Shown here: piece after piece, positions 15,021 through 23,263 of the stretch
Numbering within the stretch: position 1 is the first letter of the stretch
Layout: each line of letters begins with the position of its first letter
The notes under the pieces: model-generated
What the model was told of the DNA's origin: nothing
Database searches by the model: none
The model's input: the letters and a program-made list of their open reading frames with translations, nothing else
Program-made: the position numbers and the translations under genes
Assembly (NCBI GenBank): GCA_963796485.1
Contig: CAWCLV010000004.1
Coordinates: 930,001-994,000, forward strand
Direction: 5' to 3'
DNA length: 64,000 nt
Origin: CAWCDJ01 sp963796485
GTDB taxonomy: Bacteria > Acidobacteriota > Terriglobia > Bryobacterales > Bryobacteraceae

Positions 15021-16213
15021 TGTTTGGCGGGTTGCGCTTCCTGTTTCGGCGCCGGGCTCTCAGGCATATCGATGGGGGTGGCCGGAGCCTTACTCTTCGA
15101 AAACGGCAGAGGGATGAAGAACAGCTTCTTGTGCCTGCCGCCGCGCGACGCGACTTCTTCCTTGGTGGTGGTCTGCGGCTTCAACTGCGCCACATCCTGC
15201 CAGCGGGTGTCCTTGCCCGGCGCGGCGCCGCTATCCGTGTAGCCGTCCTTGATTTCGAGAAATGCCTGCATGCGGAGGCGCGTGAGATACTCGCGGATCT
15301 TGGGCTCCATCAGCGGACGTGAGAGCCGGTCCTGAATGTCGCTCTTCACTTCCTCGAAGGTGGCCTGCCCGGCGTCGTACCGCTCGTCGATGCGCAGAAT
15401 CACGTATCCCAGCGGGACTTTGATCGGGTCGGTGACATAGCCCTTCGGCTGCTTGAATACAATCGCCGCAATCTGCGGTTGCAGTTGATCCGGCTGCATG
15501 GGCGGCAGCGAGCCGCCGTTGCGCGCGGTTTCCGGGTCGTCGGAATTGTCGCGGACCAAGTCCGTAAACTTCTCCCCCTTGCGGGCCCGCGCGACGATGT
15601 CCCTCGCCTTCTTCTCGGCGATAGCCGCCTGTTCGGGCGTCTTCCCCTCGGTCGAAATCAGGAGCTGGCTGAGAAAGACCTGCTCTTTGCGCACGAATTC
15701 GGCCTTGTGTTCGTCGTAGTACTTTCGGAGATCCGTTTCGGGGATGACCACCCGCGAGCCGACCTCCTGGCCGATGACACGCTGTGCGAGAGCCTGCCGC
15801 TTCATGCGGTCGCGGAAGTCCTCGTAGGACATTCCGTACTGTTCCTGGATCAACTGATGGAATTTATCGGGATCGCTGATCTTGCTGCGCACCTGCATGT
15901 CCGCAAGCTCACGCGTGACATCCCCATCGACGCTGATGGTCAGGTCTTTGGCACGCTGAACGAGCAGCAGTTGGTCGATCTGGTCGCGAAGCGCGTTTGC
16001 CTGCGCCTCTTTCAACGTGTCTGCAATCTTGGCCCCGGCGACGCCTTCGGATCGCAGCTGTTGCTCGATCTCTCTGTGCTGTTGTTCCAGTTCACCGCGG
16101 GTGATGATATCGCCGTTCACTTTCGCGGCAATCTCTTCCACAACCCGCACATCGGCTGCGCTGGCGATGGGAAGTATCGCCGCGACGAGAAACAGAATGA
16201 TCCTGCGATGCAT
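15017..16213 (-). CDS. Periplasmic peptidyl-prolyl cis-trans isomerase, SurA-like (parvulin)
   Basis: 398 residues with a signal peptide (MHRRIILFLVAAILPIASA). The N-terminal SurA region follows (VAKV-type start AAKVNGDIITRGELEQQ), then a helical chaperone part, and one parvulin domain around residues 175-275 (VFLSQLLISTEGKTPEQAAI, DNSDDPETARNGGSLPP, VPLGYVILRIDERYD). The C-terminal tail is basic and proline-rich. The family folds outer-membrane proteins by proline isomerisation and chaperoning. SurA of E. coli has two parvulin domains; only one is seen here. It lies between mfd and the yhaM-like gene, with a GAGGAA ribosome site before the ATG. Confidence 0.87.
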   Translation of the reverse strand: MHRRIILFLVAAILPIASAADVRVVEEIAAKVNGDIITRGELEQQHREIEQQLRSEGVAGAKIADTLKEAQANALRDQIDQLLLVQRAKDLTISVDGDVTRELADMQVRSKISDPDKFHQLIQEQYGMSYEDFRDRMKRQALAQRVIGQEVGSRVVIPETDLRKYYDEHKAEFVRKEQVFLSQLLISTEGKTPEQAAIAEKKARDIVARARKGEKFTDLVRDNSDDPETARNGGSLPPMQPDQLQPQIAAIVFKQPKGYVTDPIKVPLGYVILRIDERYDAGQATFEEVKSDIQDRLSRPLMEPKIREYLTRLRMQAFLEIKDGYTDSGAAPGKDTRWQDVAQLKPQTTTKEEVASRGGRHKKLFFIPLPFSKSKAPATPIDMPESPAPKQEAQPAKQ

Positions 16214-16223
16214 GTTAATTCCT

Positions 16224-19200
16224 CTATTTTACCAGCGTACCCGGTTGTCCATGAGACTTCTGCGGAGACCCCAACTGTTCCAGCTTGGCGGAAAGAAACC
16301 CGAGAACCTCACTGGCGGCCGTCTGGCCATCGAGAGGTAATAGCAATACGCCTGCCGGAGTGAACTGCGCGCCCCTGGTTTGCCCGACAATATTCATGAG
16401 CCGCGCCGGATCGACGCGCGTCTGCTGGTGGAACTTTATATTCAACACGTTATGACGGCGGTCCACGGCCTCGATCCCGATCTGCTCGGAGAGGGTCTTG
16501 AGCGCGGAGTACTGGAGAAGATTGCGGACGGCCTCCGGTACCGGGCCATATCGATCCTCCAGTTCCTTTTCGGCACGGTCTCGGGCGGCCGCGTCCGCCG
16601 CATTGGCGATCTGGCGGTAAGCGCGCAGCCGCTGGTTCTCGTCGGCAATATAGCCCGCCGGAATCCGGATATCCAGCCCCAGGTTCAGCGCGGAGTGGAT
16701 CTCCGGGACCACTTCTTCGCCTTTCAACTCGCGCACCGTTTCCTCGAGCAGCCGGACGTAAGTATCGAAGCCGACCGAATTGATGTGGCCGTGCTGTTCG
16801 CCACCGAGCAGGTTGCCCGCTCCGCGCAACTCCAGATCGAGGGCGGCAATCTTGAACCCGGCGCCGAGATCGCTGAATTCTTTCAGAGCCGCCAGCCGCT
16901 TGCGCGCGATTTCCGTCAGTTCCGTATCCTGCGGCACCAGCAGGTAGGCGTAGGCGCGGCGGTTCGACCGGCCGACGCGGCCCCTGAGCTGGTAAAGTTC
17001 GGACAGGCCGTAGCGCTCGGCATTTTCTACCAGCATGGTATTGGCGAGCGGAATATCCAGACCATTTTCGATGATCGTAGTACACACCAGGATATCGAAC
17101 TCGTGGCGCATGAACTGGAGCATGGTTTTTTCCAGTTCCGCTTCCGCCATCTGCCCGTGCCCGACGCCGATCCGCGCATTTGGCGCCAGTTTCTGGATCT
17201 CCGCAGCCCGCTGCCAGATGGAATCCACCCGATTGTGCAGGAAATAGACCTGCCCGCCGCGCGCCAGTTCCAGTTCCAAAGCGGAACGGATCAGTTCCGG
17301 ATTAAACGGAGCCACCACCGTATGGATCGCCAGCCGGTCCTTGGGCGGGGTCTCGATCACCGACATGTCCCGCAAGCCCAGCAACGACATGTGTAGTGTT
17401 CGCGGGATCGGCGTGGCGCTCATACTGATGTGATCCACAGTCCTCTTCAGTTGCTTGAGGCGCTCTTTATGCTTGACGCCGAACCGTTGCTCCTCGTCCA
17501 CCAGCACCAGGCCCAAATCCTTGAACACCACGTCCTGCGAGAGCAGCCGGTGCGTGCCGATGGCGATATCGACCTTGCCTTCCGCCATATCGGCCAGCGC
17601 CGCCTTGATTTCCTTGGGCGACCGGAAGCGGCTGAGCATTTCGACGCGCACGGGAAACGGCTGGAAGCGGCGCTTGAACGTCTCGAAATGCTGAAATGCG
17701 AGGACTGTAGTAGGAGCCAGCAAGGCGATTTGTTTTCCGTCGCCCAGCGCCTTGAAGGCGGCCCGCATGGCCACCTCGGTCTTGCCGTAGCCGACGTCCC
17801 CGCAGAGCAGCCGGTCCATCGGCTGCGGGTTTTCCATATCCCGCTTGATGTCTTTGATGGCGCTGAGCTGATCGCGGGTTTCCGTGAATTCAAAGGCGTC
17901 TTCGAACTCGCGCTGCCAGTTGCTATCCGGTGAATACTGGAACCCCTCGGACATCTTGCGCGAGGCGTAGAGTTTCAGCAACTCGTCCGCCATATCGCGC
18001 ATTTTGGCCTTGATTCTGGTCTTGGTGCGGGTCCAGGTGGCGCCGCCCATGCGGTCGAGCGCCGGCTTGGCTTCGCCCGCGCCACGGAACCGCTGGATGA
18101 GGTCCATGCTGGTGAGCGGCACGTAGAGCTTGGAGCCGCCGGCGTACTCCAGGAGCATGTAGTCGCCCCTCGATTCGGTCTGGCTGATCTCCCGCAGGCC
18201 CAGATATTGCGCCACCCCGTGCTCTGCATGGACGACGAAGTCGCCCGGCTTCAAATCGATCAGATCCGCCGAAAAGGTTGCCAGCGCCGCCTTCCCGCTC
18301 GGAGCCCGGGCCACCAGCTCCGAAGCCTCGAAGAGATCTTCGGAACCAAATACTACAAGTTTAGATTCAGGGAAAGCGGACCCGCGCCGGACCACTCCCT
18401 TGACCAGGTAAATGCTCGCCGCCGCGCCCGACATATAGGCCCGCTCGGCGAGATAAGCCGGCGTCGATTCGAACTGCTCCAGCCCGAGCTGGTAAGGGAT
18501 GGAGTATTCGTTGAGGATGTCGGCCAGCCGTTCTACTTCACCTGTAGAAGATGCGAAGAAGGCCACCCGGTTACCCGACTCCACCAGGTTTCGCGCCTCG
18601 GCGATGGCCACCTGCATATTGCCGTGGAACGTCAGCGAAGGCCGGGCGGAGATGTGCAGCCCGGAATCTCCGAATTCGAGCTCCTTCAGGTCCACGCGCG
18701 GCGCCTCCGAGGCCTGCCGTTCCAGCTCCTCCCATCGGAAGTAGATGCGGTCCGGGTCGCAGGCAGGGGACGGTTCAATCTGCTCCAGGCGCTTCCAGAA
18801 GCGTTCGGCGGCTCCGCGTACCTGCTCCGGCTCATCCCAGACCACGACCGGCCGCTCGATCAGCCCGAAAACCGACGATTTCCGCGGCCGTACCATGGGC
18901 GCGAGCAGTTCCCACCCGGCGAAGGGCTCGCCCGGCGGCGGAAGGTCGCGGCCGGGAATATCCGCCTCCCGCAGGAGCTCGCCCAACTGGCTGAGCAACT
19001 CGTGCGATTTCTGATATTCCGTCAAAGGTAGTAGCAGGCAGTCCTCGACCTTCAGAACTGAGCGTTGCGATTCCACGTCGAACCGGCGAATCGATTCCAC
19101 CTGATCGCCGAAGAGATCGATGCGTACCGGTTTCTGCCCGTCCGGCGAGAAGACGTCGAGTATGCCGCCGCGGACCGAGTACTCGCCCACCATTTCGACC

Positions 19201-19730
19201 GGCTCGCGGCGTTCGTACCCGATGCTCTCCAGGTGCGCAACCACTTCATCCAGCGGAAGTTCTTCGCCAACACTCAGCCGGAGCGCCAACTGCTTGTAGA
19301 AATCGCCCGGATGGATGCGGAGGAGCGCCGATGCCACCGGAAGAACCGTCACCGGCACACGCTGCATGGCCAGCCGCCAAAGCCCGGTAGCCCTCTGTTC
19401 GCAGATTTCGGCGTGGGGCGAGAGGTTCTGCAGCGGCAGCACATCGAGCGCGGGCAGGAGTTGGGGGCCTCCGCGGTCGTCGGTCGCCAGCAGATCCCAG
19501 AAGGTCGAGATGGCTTCGGAAAGCGCCTCCGCCTGCTTGTTTCCATCTACGACAACTATCAAAGGCCGTCCGGAAGACTGGGCCAGGAGGACGAGGTAGA
19601 CTGCCTTGGCGGTAGTCGTCAGGCCGGAAACCGACGACGGCGCACCGGAGGACACATGCCGGAGGACATCCTGAAAGCTCGGATGCCTGGACAGGTCCAG
19701 AAACAGATCTCTTACGGCAGGGTGAATCAA
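16224..19730 (-). CDS. mfd: Transcription-repair coupling factor Mfd
   Basis: 1168 residues, the full length for Mfd. A UvrB-like N-terminal module ends near residue 350 (EYSVRGGILDVFSPDGQKPV). The RNA-polymerase-interacting CarD-like domain is around 495-560 (GDFVVHAEHGVAQYLGLREI). The RecG-type translocase has LLCGDVGYGKTEVAMRAAFK, LVDEEQRFGVKHKERLKQLK and MSATPIPRTLHMSLLGLRDM, with the TRG segment following LRGRVGRSNRRAYAYLL. The C-terminal domain 7 inhibits UvrA binding until needed. Mfd displaces stalled RNA polymerase and recruits UvrA. The ATG overlaps the hldE-type gene's stop (ATGA). Confidence 0.97.
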   Translation of the reverse strand: MIHPAVRDLFLDLSRHPSFQDVLRHVSSGAPSSVSGLTTTAKAVYLVLLAQSSGRPLIVVVDGNKQAEALSEAISTFWDLLATDDRGGPQLLPALDVLPLQNLSPHAEICEQRATGLWRLAMQRVPVTVLPVASALLRIHPGDFYKQLALRLSVGEELPLDEVVAHLESIGYERREPVEMVGEYSVRGGILDVFSPDGQKPVRIDLFGDQVESIRRFDVESQRSVLKVEDCLLLPLTEYQKSHELLSQLGELLREADIPGRDLPPPGEPFAGWELLAPMVRPRKSSVFGLIERPVVVWDEPEQVRGAAERFWKRLEQIEPSPACDPDRIYFRWEELERQASEAPRVDLKELEFGDSGLHISARPSLTFHGNMQVAIAEARNLVESGNRVAFFASSTGEVERLADILNEYSIPYQLGLEQFESTPAYLAERAYMSGAAASIYLVKGVVRRGSAFPESKLVVFGSEDLFEASELVARAPSGKAALATFSADLIDLKPGDFVVHAEHGVAQYLGLREISQTESRGDYMLLEYAGGSKLYVPLTSMDLIQRFRGAGEAKPALDRMGGATWTRTKTRIKAKMRDMADELLKLYASRKMSEGFQYSPDSNWQREFEDAFEFTETRDQLSAIKDIKRDMENPQPMDRLLCGDVGYGKTEVAMRAAFKALGDGKQIALLAPTTVLAFQHFETFKRRFQPFPVRVEMLSRFRSPKEIKAALADMAEGKVDIAIGTHRLLSQDVVFKDLGLVLVDEEQRFGVKHKERLKQLKRTVDHISMSATPIPRTLHMSLLGLRDMSVIETPPKDRLAIHTVVAPFNPELIRSALELELARGGQVYFLHNRVDSIWQRAAEIQKLAPNARIGVGHGQMAEAELEKTMLQFMRHEFDILVCTTIIENGLDIPLANTMLVENAERYGLSELYQLRGRVGRSNRRAYAYLLVPQDTELTEIARKRLAALKEFSDLGAGFKIAALDLELRGAGNLLGGEQHGHINSVGFDTYVRLLEETVRELKGEEVVPEIHSALNLGLDIRIPAGYIADENQRLRAYRQIANAADAAARDRAEKELEDRYGPVPEAVRNLLQYSALKTLSEQIGIEAVDRRHNVLNIKFHQQTRVDPARLMNIVGQTRGAQFTPAGVLLLPLDGQTAASEVLGFLSAKLEQLGSPQKSHGQPGTLVK

Positions 19731-20197
19731 GGTATGTCGAGGATCGATTCTACTATGTTTGTCGTGGAATATCCGGGCTCCAACGCGAGGGCCAGCACCC
19801 GGCCTCCCGAGGCCTCCACTTCCTCGCGGCCCGCAATGAAGTGGGACCAGTCGGCACCCTTCACGAGAACGTCCGGCAGCAATTCCGCGATGAGATCGCG
19901 CGGAGTGTCCTCGTCGAAGATCGTCACGGCGTCTACGGCTTCAAGGGCCAGGGCAACCTCCGCCCTCTCGGTTTCGCGAAGGAGCGGACGGCTCAGCCCT
20001 TTGAACCGGCGGACGCTGTCATCCGAGTTCAGTGCGAGAATCAGCACGTCCCCAAGAGAGCGGGCCTGTTCCAGGAGACGGATGTGCCCGGGATGCAGCA
20101 GGTCGTAGCAGCCGTTGGTGAAAACCACGGTTTTCCCCGCTTGCTTCCACTGCTGGCGCTGAGCGAGAAGTTCCCCCCGGGAGTAGAAGCGGGCCAC
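19727..20197 (-). CDS. rfaE2: D-glycero-beta-D-manno-heptose 1-phosphate adenylyltransferase (HldE C-terminal type / RfaE2)
   Basis: 156 residues from a GTG start. It is a stand-alone nucleotidyltransferase with FTNGCYDLLHPGHIRLLEQA (the HxGH motif as HPGH), ALNSDDSVRRFKG and the C-terminal GYSTTNIVESIL. It forms ADP-heptose from heptose 1-phosphate for lipopolysaccharide; here the adenylyltransferase is separate from the kinase half found fused in E. coli HldE. The frame is open to a TTG at 20254, but the GTG fits the family and has a promoter right before it. No other heptose genes are in the window. Confidence 0.88.
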   Translation of the reverse strand: MARFYSRGELLAQRQQWKQAGKTVVFTNGCYDLLHPGHIRLLEQARSLGDVLILALNSDDSVRRFKGLSRPLLRETERAEVALALEAVDAVTIFDEDTPRDLIAELLPDVLVKGADWSHFIAGREEVEASGGRVLALALEPGYSTTNIVESILDIP

Positions 20198-20203
20198 GCT
20201 TTC

Positions 20204-20231
20204 AGTGTAGCAGCCGGACAAAAACAGGCAA
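20204..20231 (-). promoter_or_regulatory. Promoter of the rfaE2-mfd-surA-like-yhaM-blaI operon
   Basis: Read on the minus strand, TTGCCT (20226-20231) and TACACT (20204-20209) are 16 bases apart, and the GTG start follows the -10 box after only six bases. Transcription would begin at or next to the start codon, so the mRNA may be leaderless. No Shine-Dalgarno is seen. Position and spacing are direct observations; activity is inferred. Confidence 0.4.
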
Positions 20232-20248
20232 AACGATCCGATTAGGTG

Positions 20249-20276
20249 TTGCAAATATCATCAGGCGGTGTAAAAT
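20249..20276 (+). promoter_or_regulatory. Promoter of the small Cys-rich protein and possibly the Cus genes
   Basis: TTGCAA (20249-20254) and TAAAAT (20271-20276) are 16 bases apart on the plus strand, divergent from the rfaE2 promoter. The ATG at 20286 follows after nine bases, again nearly leaderless. The AT-rich stretch TAAAATAAAATTT stands out in this GC-rich window. Confidence 0.4.
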
Positions 20277-20285
20277 AAAATTTCC

Positions 20286-20621
20286 ATGCGGGTAATTGCC
20301 GGTTCAATTCGGGCAGCGCTGATCATCGCGGCGCTGTTCTGGGGGAACTGCCTGACCTGCCCGCAAGCAGTGATGGCCCAATGCCATCGCTGCTGCCACG
20401 AGTCCTCGAAGAACTCCACGACCTGCCAGAATCAGACTCTCCGTCAGTTTGTGAAAACCGATCAGGCGTCGCCGCAGACGGCGGTCCCGGTGGCGGCAAC
20501 AGCCAACAAGGTTGTGGCGCCTCCGGCGCTTGCGACGGCTCCCGATCGATCGGACCTGCTCTGCGCAGTGGAACACGCGCCCCCCGACCTCTTCTCTCTC
20601 CATTCCAGTTACCGCATTTAG
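20286..20621 (+). CDS. Small secreted cysteine-rich protein upstream of Cus efflux genes
   Basis: 111 residues with a signal peptide (MRVIAGSIRAALIIAALFWG, cleavage probably after a nearby Ala) and a mature part carrying CHRCCHESS, a further CQNQ cysteine and a later CAVEHAP. The remainder is a proline/alanine/valine-rich low-complexity linker. The clustered cysteines and histidines suggest periplasmic metal binding. I do not recognise a family. Its place ahead of a TolC/CusB/CusA set and the CHxCC-type cluster suggest a metal chaperone or sensor for the efflux pump; this is inference only. Confidence 0.6.
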   Translation: MRVIAGSIRAALIIAALFWGNCLTCPQAVMAQCHRCCHESSKNSTTCQNQTLRQFVKTDQASPQTAVPVAATANKVVAPPALATAPDRSDLLCAVEHAPPDLFSLHSSYRI

Positions 20622-20629
20622 CGACACCG

Positions 20630-20772
20630 GCCCGCTCCCTTACGGTCGCGGCTCTGTGGGGAGAACGCACGTACGGGCGCCCCGCCCCCTTACGATCGCG
20701 GTTTTGCGGGGAGCGCACGTACCGCGCCGGCTCCTCCGCGTCACAGAGCCGCGCGCGTAAGCAAGCGGGCGG
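20630..20772. repeat. Tandem and inverted intergenic repeats
   Basis: Two copies of a unit of about 45 bases, with a 50-base period, at about 20630-20676 and 20681-20723. They share CCTTACGrTCGCGG, then a GGGGAG and CGCACGTAC. An inverted partial copy (CACAGAGCCGCG...GTAAG...GCGGG) is at 20741-20772. The first copy has the core GCTCCCTTACGGTCGCGG, which I recall as a common intergenic repeat core in Solibacter-type genomes. The region lies between the Cys-rich protein and tolC and holds no gene. It may act as a terminator or transcript-stabilising hairpin. Confidence 0.6.
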
Positions 20773-20819
20773 CCCGTCGCGTACGGTGGCGGTTTTATAT
20801 CTGAACAGCGTAACCGGTC

Positions 20820-22055
20820 ATGAAATCTGGAAAGCTGATTTGCGTAGCGATGCTCTCGCTCCCGCTCGGCGCGCAGTCTCTGCCGTCGCTTGTGGCCGGA
20901 GCTTTGCGCGGTAATCGGGAAATACTGGCGGCGCAGAAGCGCTATGAAGCGGCGCGGCAGCGGCCGGCCCAGGCGGCAAGCCTCCCGGACCCCACCCTCT
21001 CGCTCGGCTATACTGCCAACGGCGGACCGTGGCCGGTAGCGGGCATCGGAACCGCCGCCACTAGTAACGCAGGGGTCATGGTCGCGCAGGAGATTCCGTT
21101 CCCCGGCAAGCGGAAACTGCGCGGCGAAATCGCCCACACCGAAGCCGAGGCCGCATTCGACCAGTACCGCGCGGTGCGGCTAAGCGTAATCTCCAGGCTG
21201 GAGCAGGCGTGGCACAGCCTGCATCACGCCATGGTCGGGATCGACTACGTCCACCGCTACCAGGAACTGCTGCGCCACATTCTCGACATCTCGCAGGCGC
21301 GGTACGCCGTCGGCCAGGCCGCACAGCAGGACATTTTCAAGGCGCAGACGCAGTTTTCGATTTTCGAAACCGAACTCCTCCGCTACGAGCAGGAGCGGAC
21401 CACGCAAACCATCGAGATCAACGCGCTGCTCAACCGCCCGACCGACACACCGGTCGAGATGCCCGCGGAGATCCCGACCGGCGAACTGCCGGCGACCCTG
21501 GACCAGATGCTCGCCGAGGCCCGCGCCAATGCTCCGTCTCTCGCAATCGATCAGAAGCAGGTCGAGCGCAGCGAGCTCGCGGCCGACCTGGCGCGCAAGG
21601 ATTACTACCCTGATTACACGCTCTCGGGCGGCTACTTCAACCAGGGGAGCATGCCTTCGATGTGGCAGTTCCGGGTGGATTTCAAGCTCCCCGCCTGGTT
21701 CTGGAACAAGCAGCGCGCCGCGGTGAACGAGCAGCACTTCAGCGCTTCCGAGGCCCGCCACAATTACGAATCCACCAGCGTGGAACTCGAGGCTAAAATC
21801 CGCTCGGGCTACACCGTGGCATCGACCTCCCGAAAACTGGTCGACCTGTACGAAAAGTCGGTCATCCCCGAAGCGCGCCTGGCTCTCGAATCCTCCATGG
21901 CGAGCTATGAAACCGGCTCGCTCGATTTCCTGGCGCTGTATTCCAATTTCATGAACCTGGTGGATTACGAGTTGCGGGATCACGAAGAAATCATGAACTT
22001 CCACGTCGCGCTGGCCCGCTTGCGCGAGATGACCGGAATGGAGATGAAGCCGTGA
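20820..22055 (+). CDS. TolC-family outer-membrane efflux protein (CusC-like)
   Basis: 411 residues with a short signal peptide (MKSGKLICVAMLSLPLGAQS) and the two repeated coiled-coil halves of outer-membrane factor proteins (AQKRYEAARQRPAQAASLPD in the first, VERSELAADLARKDYYPDYT in the second). A proline-aspartate 'LPDPTLSLGY' strand motif is present. It should form the trimeric outer-membrane channel of the tripartite pump encoded by the next two genes. Its stop overlaps the cusB-like start (GTGA), so the genes are coupled. Confidence 0.88.
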   Translation: MKSGKLICVAMLSLPLGAQSLPSLVAGALRGNREILAAQKRYEAARQRPAQAASLPDPTLSLGYTANGGPWPVAGIGTAATSNAGVMVAQEIPFPGKRKLRGEIAHTEAEAAFDQYRAVRLSVISRLEQAWHSLHHAMVGIDYVHRYQELLRHILDISQARYAVGQAAQQDIFKAQTQFSIFETELLRYEQERTTQTIEINALLNRPTDTPVEMPAEIPTGELPATLDQMLAEARANAPSLAIDQKQVERSELAADLARKDYYPDYTLSGGYFNQGSMPSMWQFRVDFKLPAWFWNKQRAAVNEQHFSASEARHNYESTSVELEAKIRSGYTVASTSRKLVDLYEKSVIPEARLALESSMASYETGSLDFLALYSNFMNLVDYELRDHEEIMNFHVALARLREMTGMEMKP

Positions 22056-23263
22056 AGAAAGTGGCCATCGTGTTACTGGCCGCCGCCGCGTGGGCAGGAG
22101 GGTACGGATACGGCCGCTGGTATGCGAAGCCGTCCCGCCCGGCCGAACGGAAGCCGCTCTATTGGGTGGACCCGATGCACCCCTGGTACAAGTCCGACCG
22201 CCCGGGCATCGCGCCCGACTGCAATATGACGCTGGTGCCGGTATACCCCGGCGACGAAGCCAAGTACCAGGAGCGTAGCGCGGGAATGGTTCAGGTGACG
22301 CCGCGGCAGCAGCAGTTGATCGGGGTGACTTACGGAACTGCCGGGTACGAGAACGCCACCGATTCGCTGCACGCCGCCGCGCGTGTGACCATCGACGAAA
22401 CGCGCATCGCCAAAGTGCAGGCCAAGCTTTCCGGCTGGATCGACCAGGTGTTCGTGAATTTCACCGGCAAATATGTCAAGCAGGGCGACCCGCTCCTCAC
22501 CATCTACAGCCCCGAGGCGCTCGCCACCCAGCAGGAGTACCTGCTGGCGATCAGAGCGCAGCACGTGGCGCAGGACAACCCGCTGCATGAAATGCGCGAG
22601 AGCACGGATGGGCTGGTAGACGCCGCGCGCAGACGCCTTCAGCTTTGGGACATCAGCGACGCCCAGATCGACGAGATCGGACGCTCCGGCCGGACACTCA
22701 AGAACCTCACGCTCTATTCGCCCATCTCCGGTTTCGTTATGGAGCGCGGTGCGTTTCCCAAGCAGCGCGTGACACCCGACGCCGCGCTCTACACCGTAGC
22801 CGACCTTTCCACCGTCTGGGTGATGGCCGACGTGTACGAGTACGAAGCCTCGAAGGTCCGGATGAACCAGCCCGCCGTGCTGACGCTGGATTCGCTGCCC
22901 GGCCGCTCGTTTCACGGACGCGTGAGTTACATTCAGCCCGGCGTCGATCCGGCCACCCGCACGCTCAAGGTACGGCTGGAGTTCGCGAATCCGGGGTATG
23001 CGTTGAAGCCGGACATGTACGGCAGCCTCGAATTTCAGACCGGCGGCGGACGCCGGCTGGTGGTGCCGCAATCCGCCGTGCTCAATTCCGGCGACCGCCA
23101 GATCGTGTTCCTCGATCGCGGCAACGGCGCCTACCAGCAGCGCGACGTCAAGATCGGCGAACAGTTCGGCGACCGCATCGAGATCCTCTCCGGCTTGAAA
23201 GCCGGCGAGCGCATCGTCACCTCCGGCAACTTTCTGCTGGATTCGGAAAGCCGGCTCAAATGA
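22052..23263 (+). CDS. cusB: Efflux RND periplasmic adaptor, CusB-like, with heavy-metal-binding domain
   Basis: 403 residues with one N-terminal membrane anchor (VAIVLLAAAAWAGGYGYGRW). It carries a heavy-metal-binding domain at about 35-70 (YWVDPMHPWYKSDRPGIAPD followed by CNMTLVPVYPGD), then a barrel-sandwich adaptor (GWIDQVFVNFTGKYVKQGD, SPISGFVMERGAFPKQRVTP) and the TVWVMADVYEYEASKVR region. It links the inner-membrane RND pump to the TolC-like channel and, in CusB, passes Cu(I)/Ag(I) to the pump. The GTG start overlaps the tolC-like stop, and the stop overlaps cusA (ATGA). Confidence 0.92.
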   Translation: MKKVAIVLLAAAAWAGGYGYGRWYAKPSRPAERKPLYWVDPMHPWYKSDRPGIAPDCNMTLVPVYPGDEAKYQERSAGMVQVTPRQQQLIGVTYGTAGYENATDSLHAAARVTIDETRIAKVQAKLSGWIDQVFVNFTGKYVKQGDPLLTIYSPEALATQQEYLLAIRAQHVAQDNPLHEMRESTDGLVDAARRRLQLWDISDAQIDEIGRSGRTLKNLTLYSPISGFVMERGAFPKQRVTPDAALYTVADLSTVWVMADVYEYEASKVRMNQPAVLTLDSLPGRSFHGRVSYIQPGVDPATRTLKVRLEFANPGYALKPDMYGSLEFQTGGGRRLVVPQSAVLNSGDRQIVFLDRGNGAYQQRDVKIGEQFGDRIEILSGLKAGERIVTSGNFLLDSESRLK

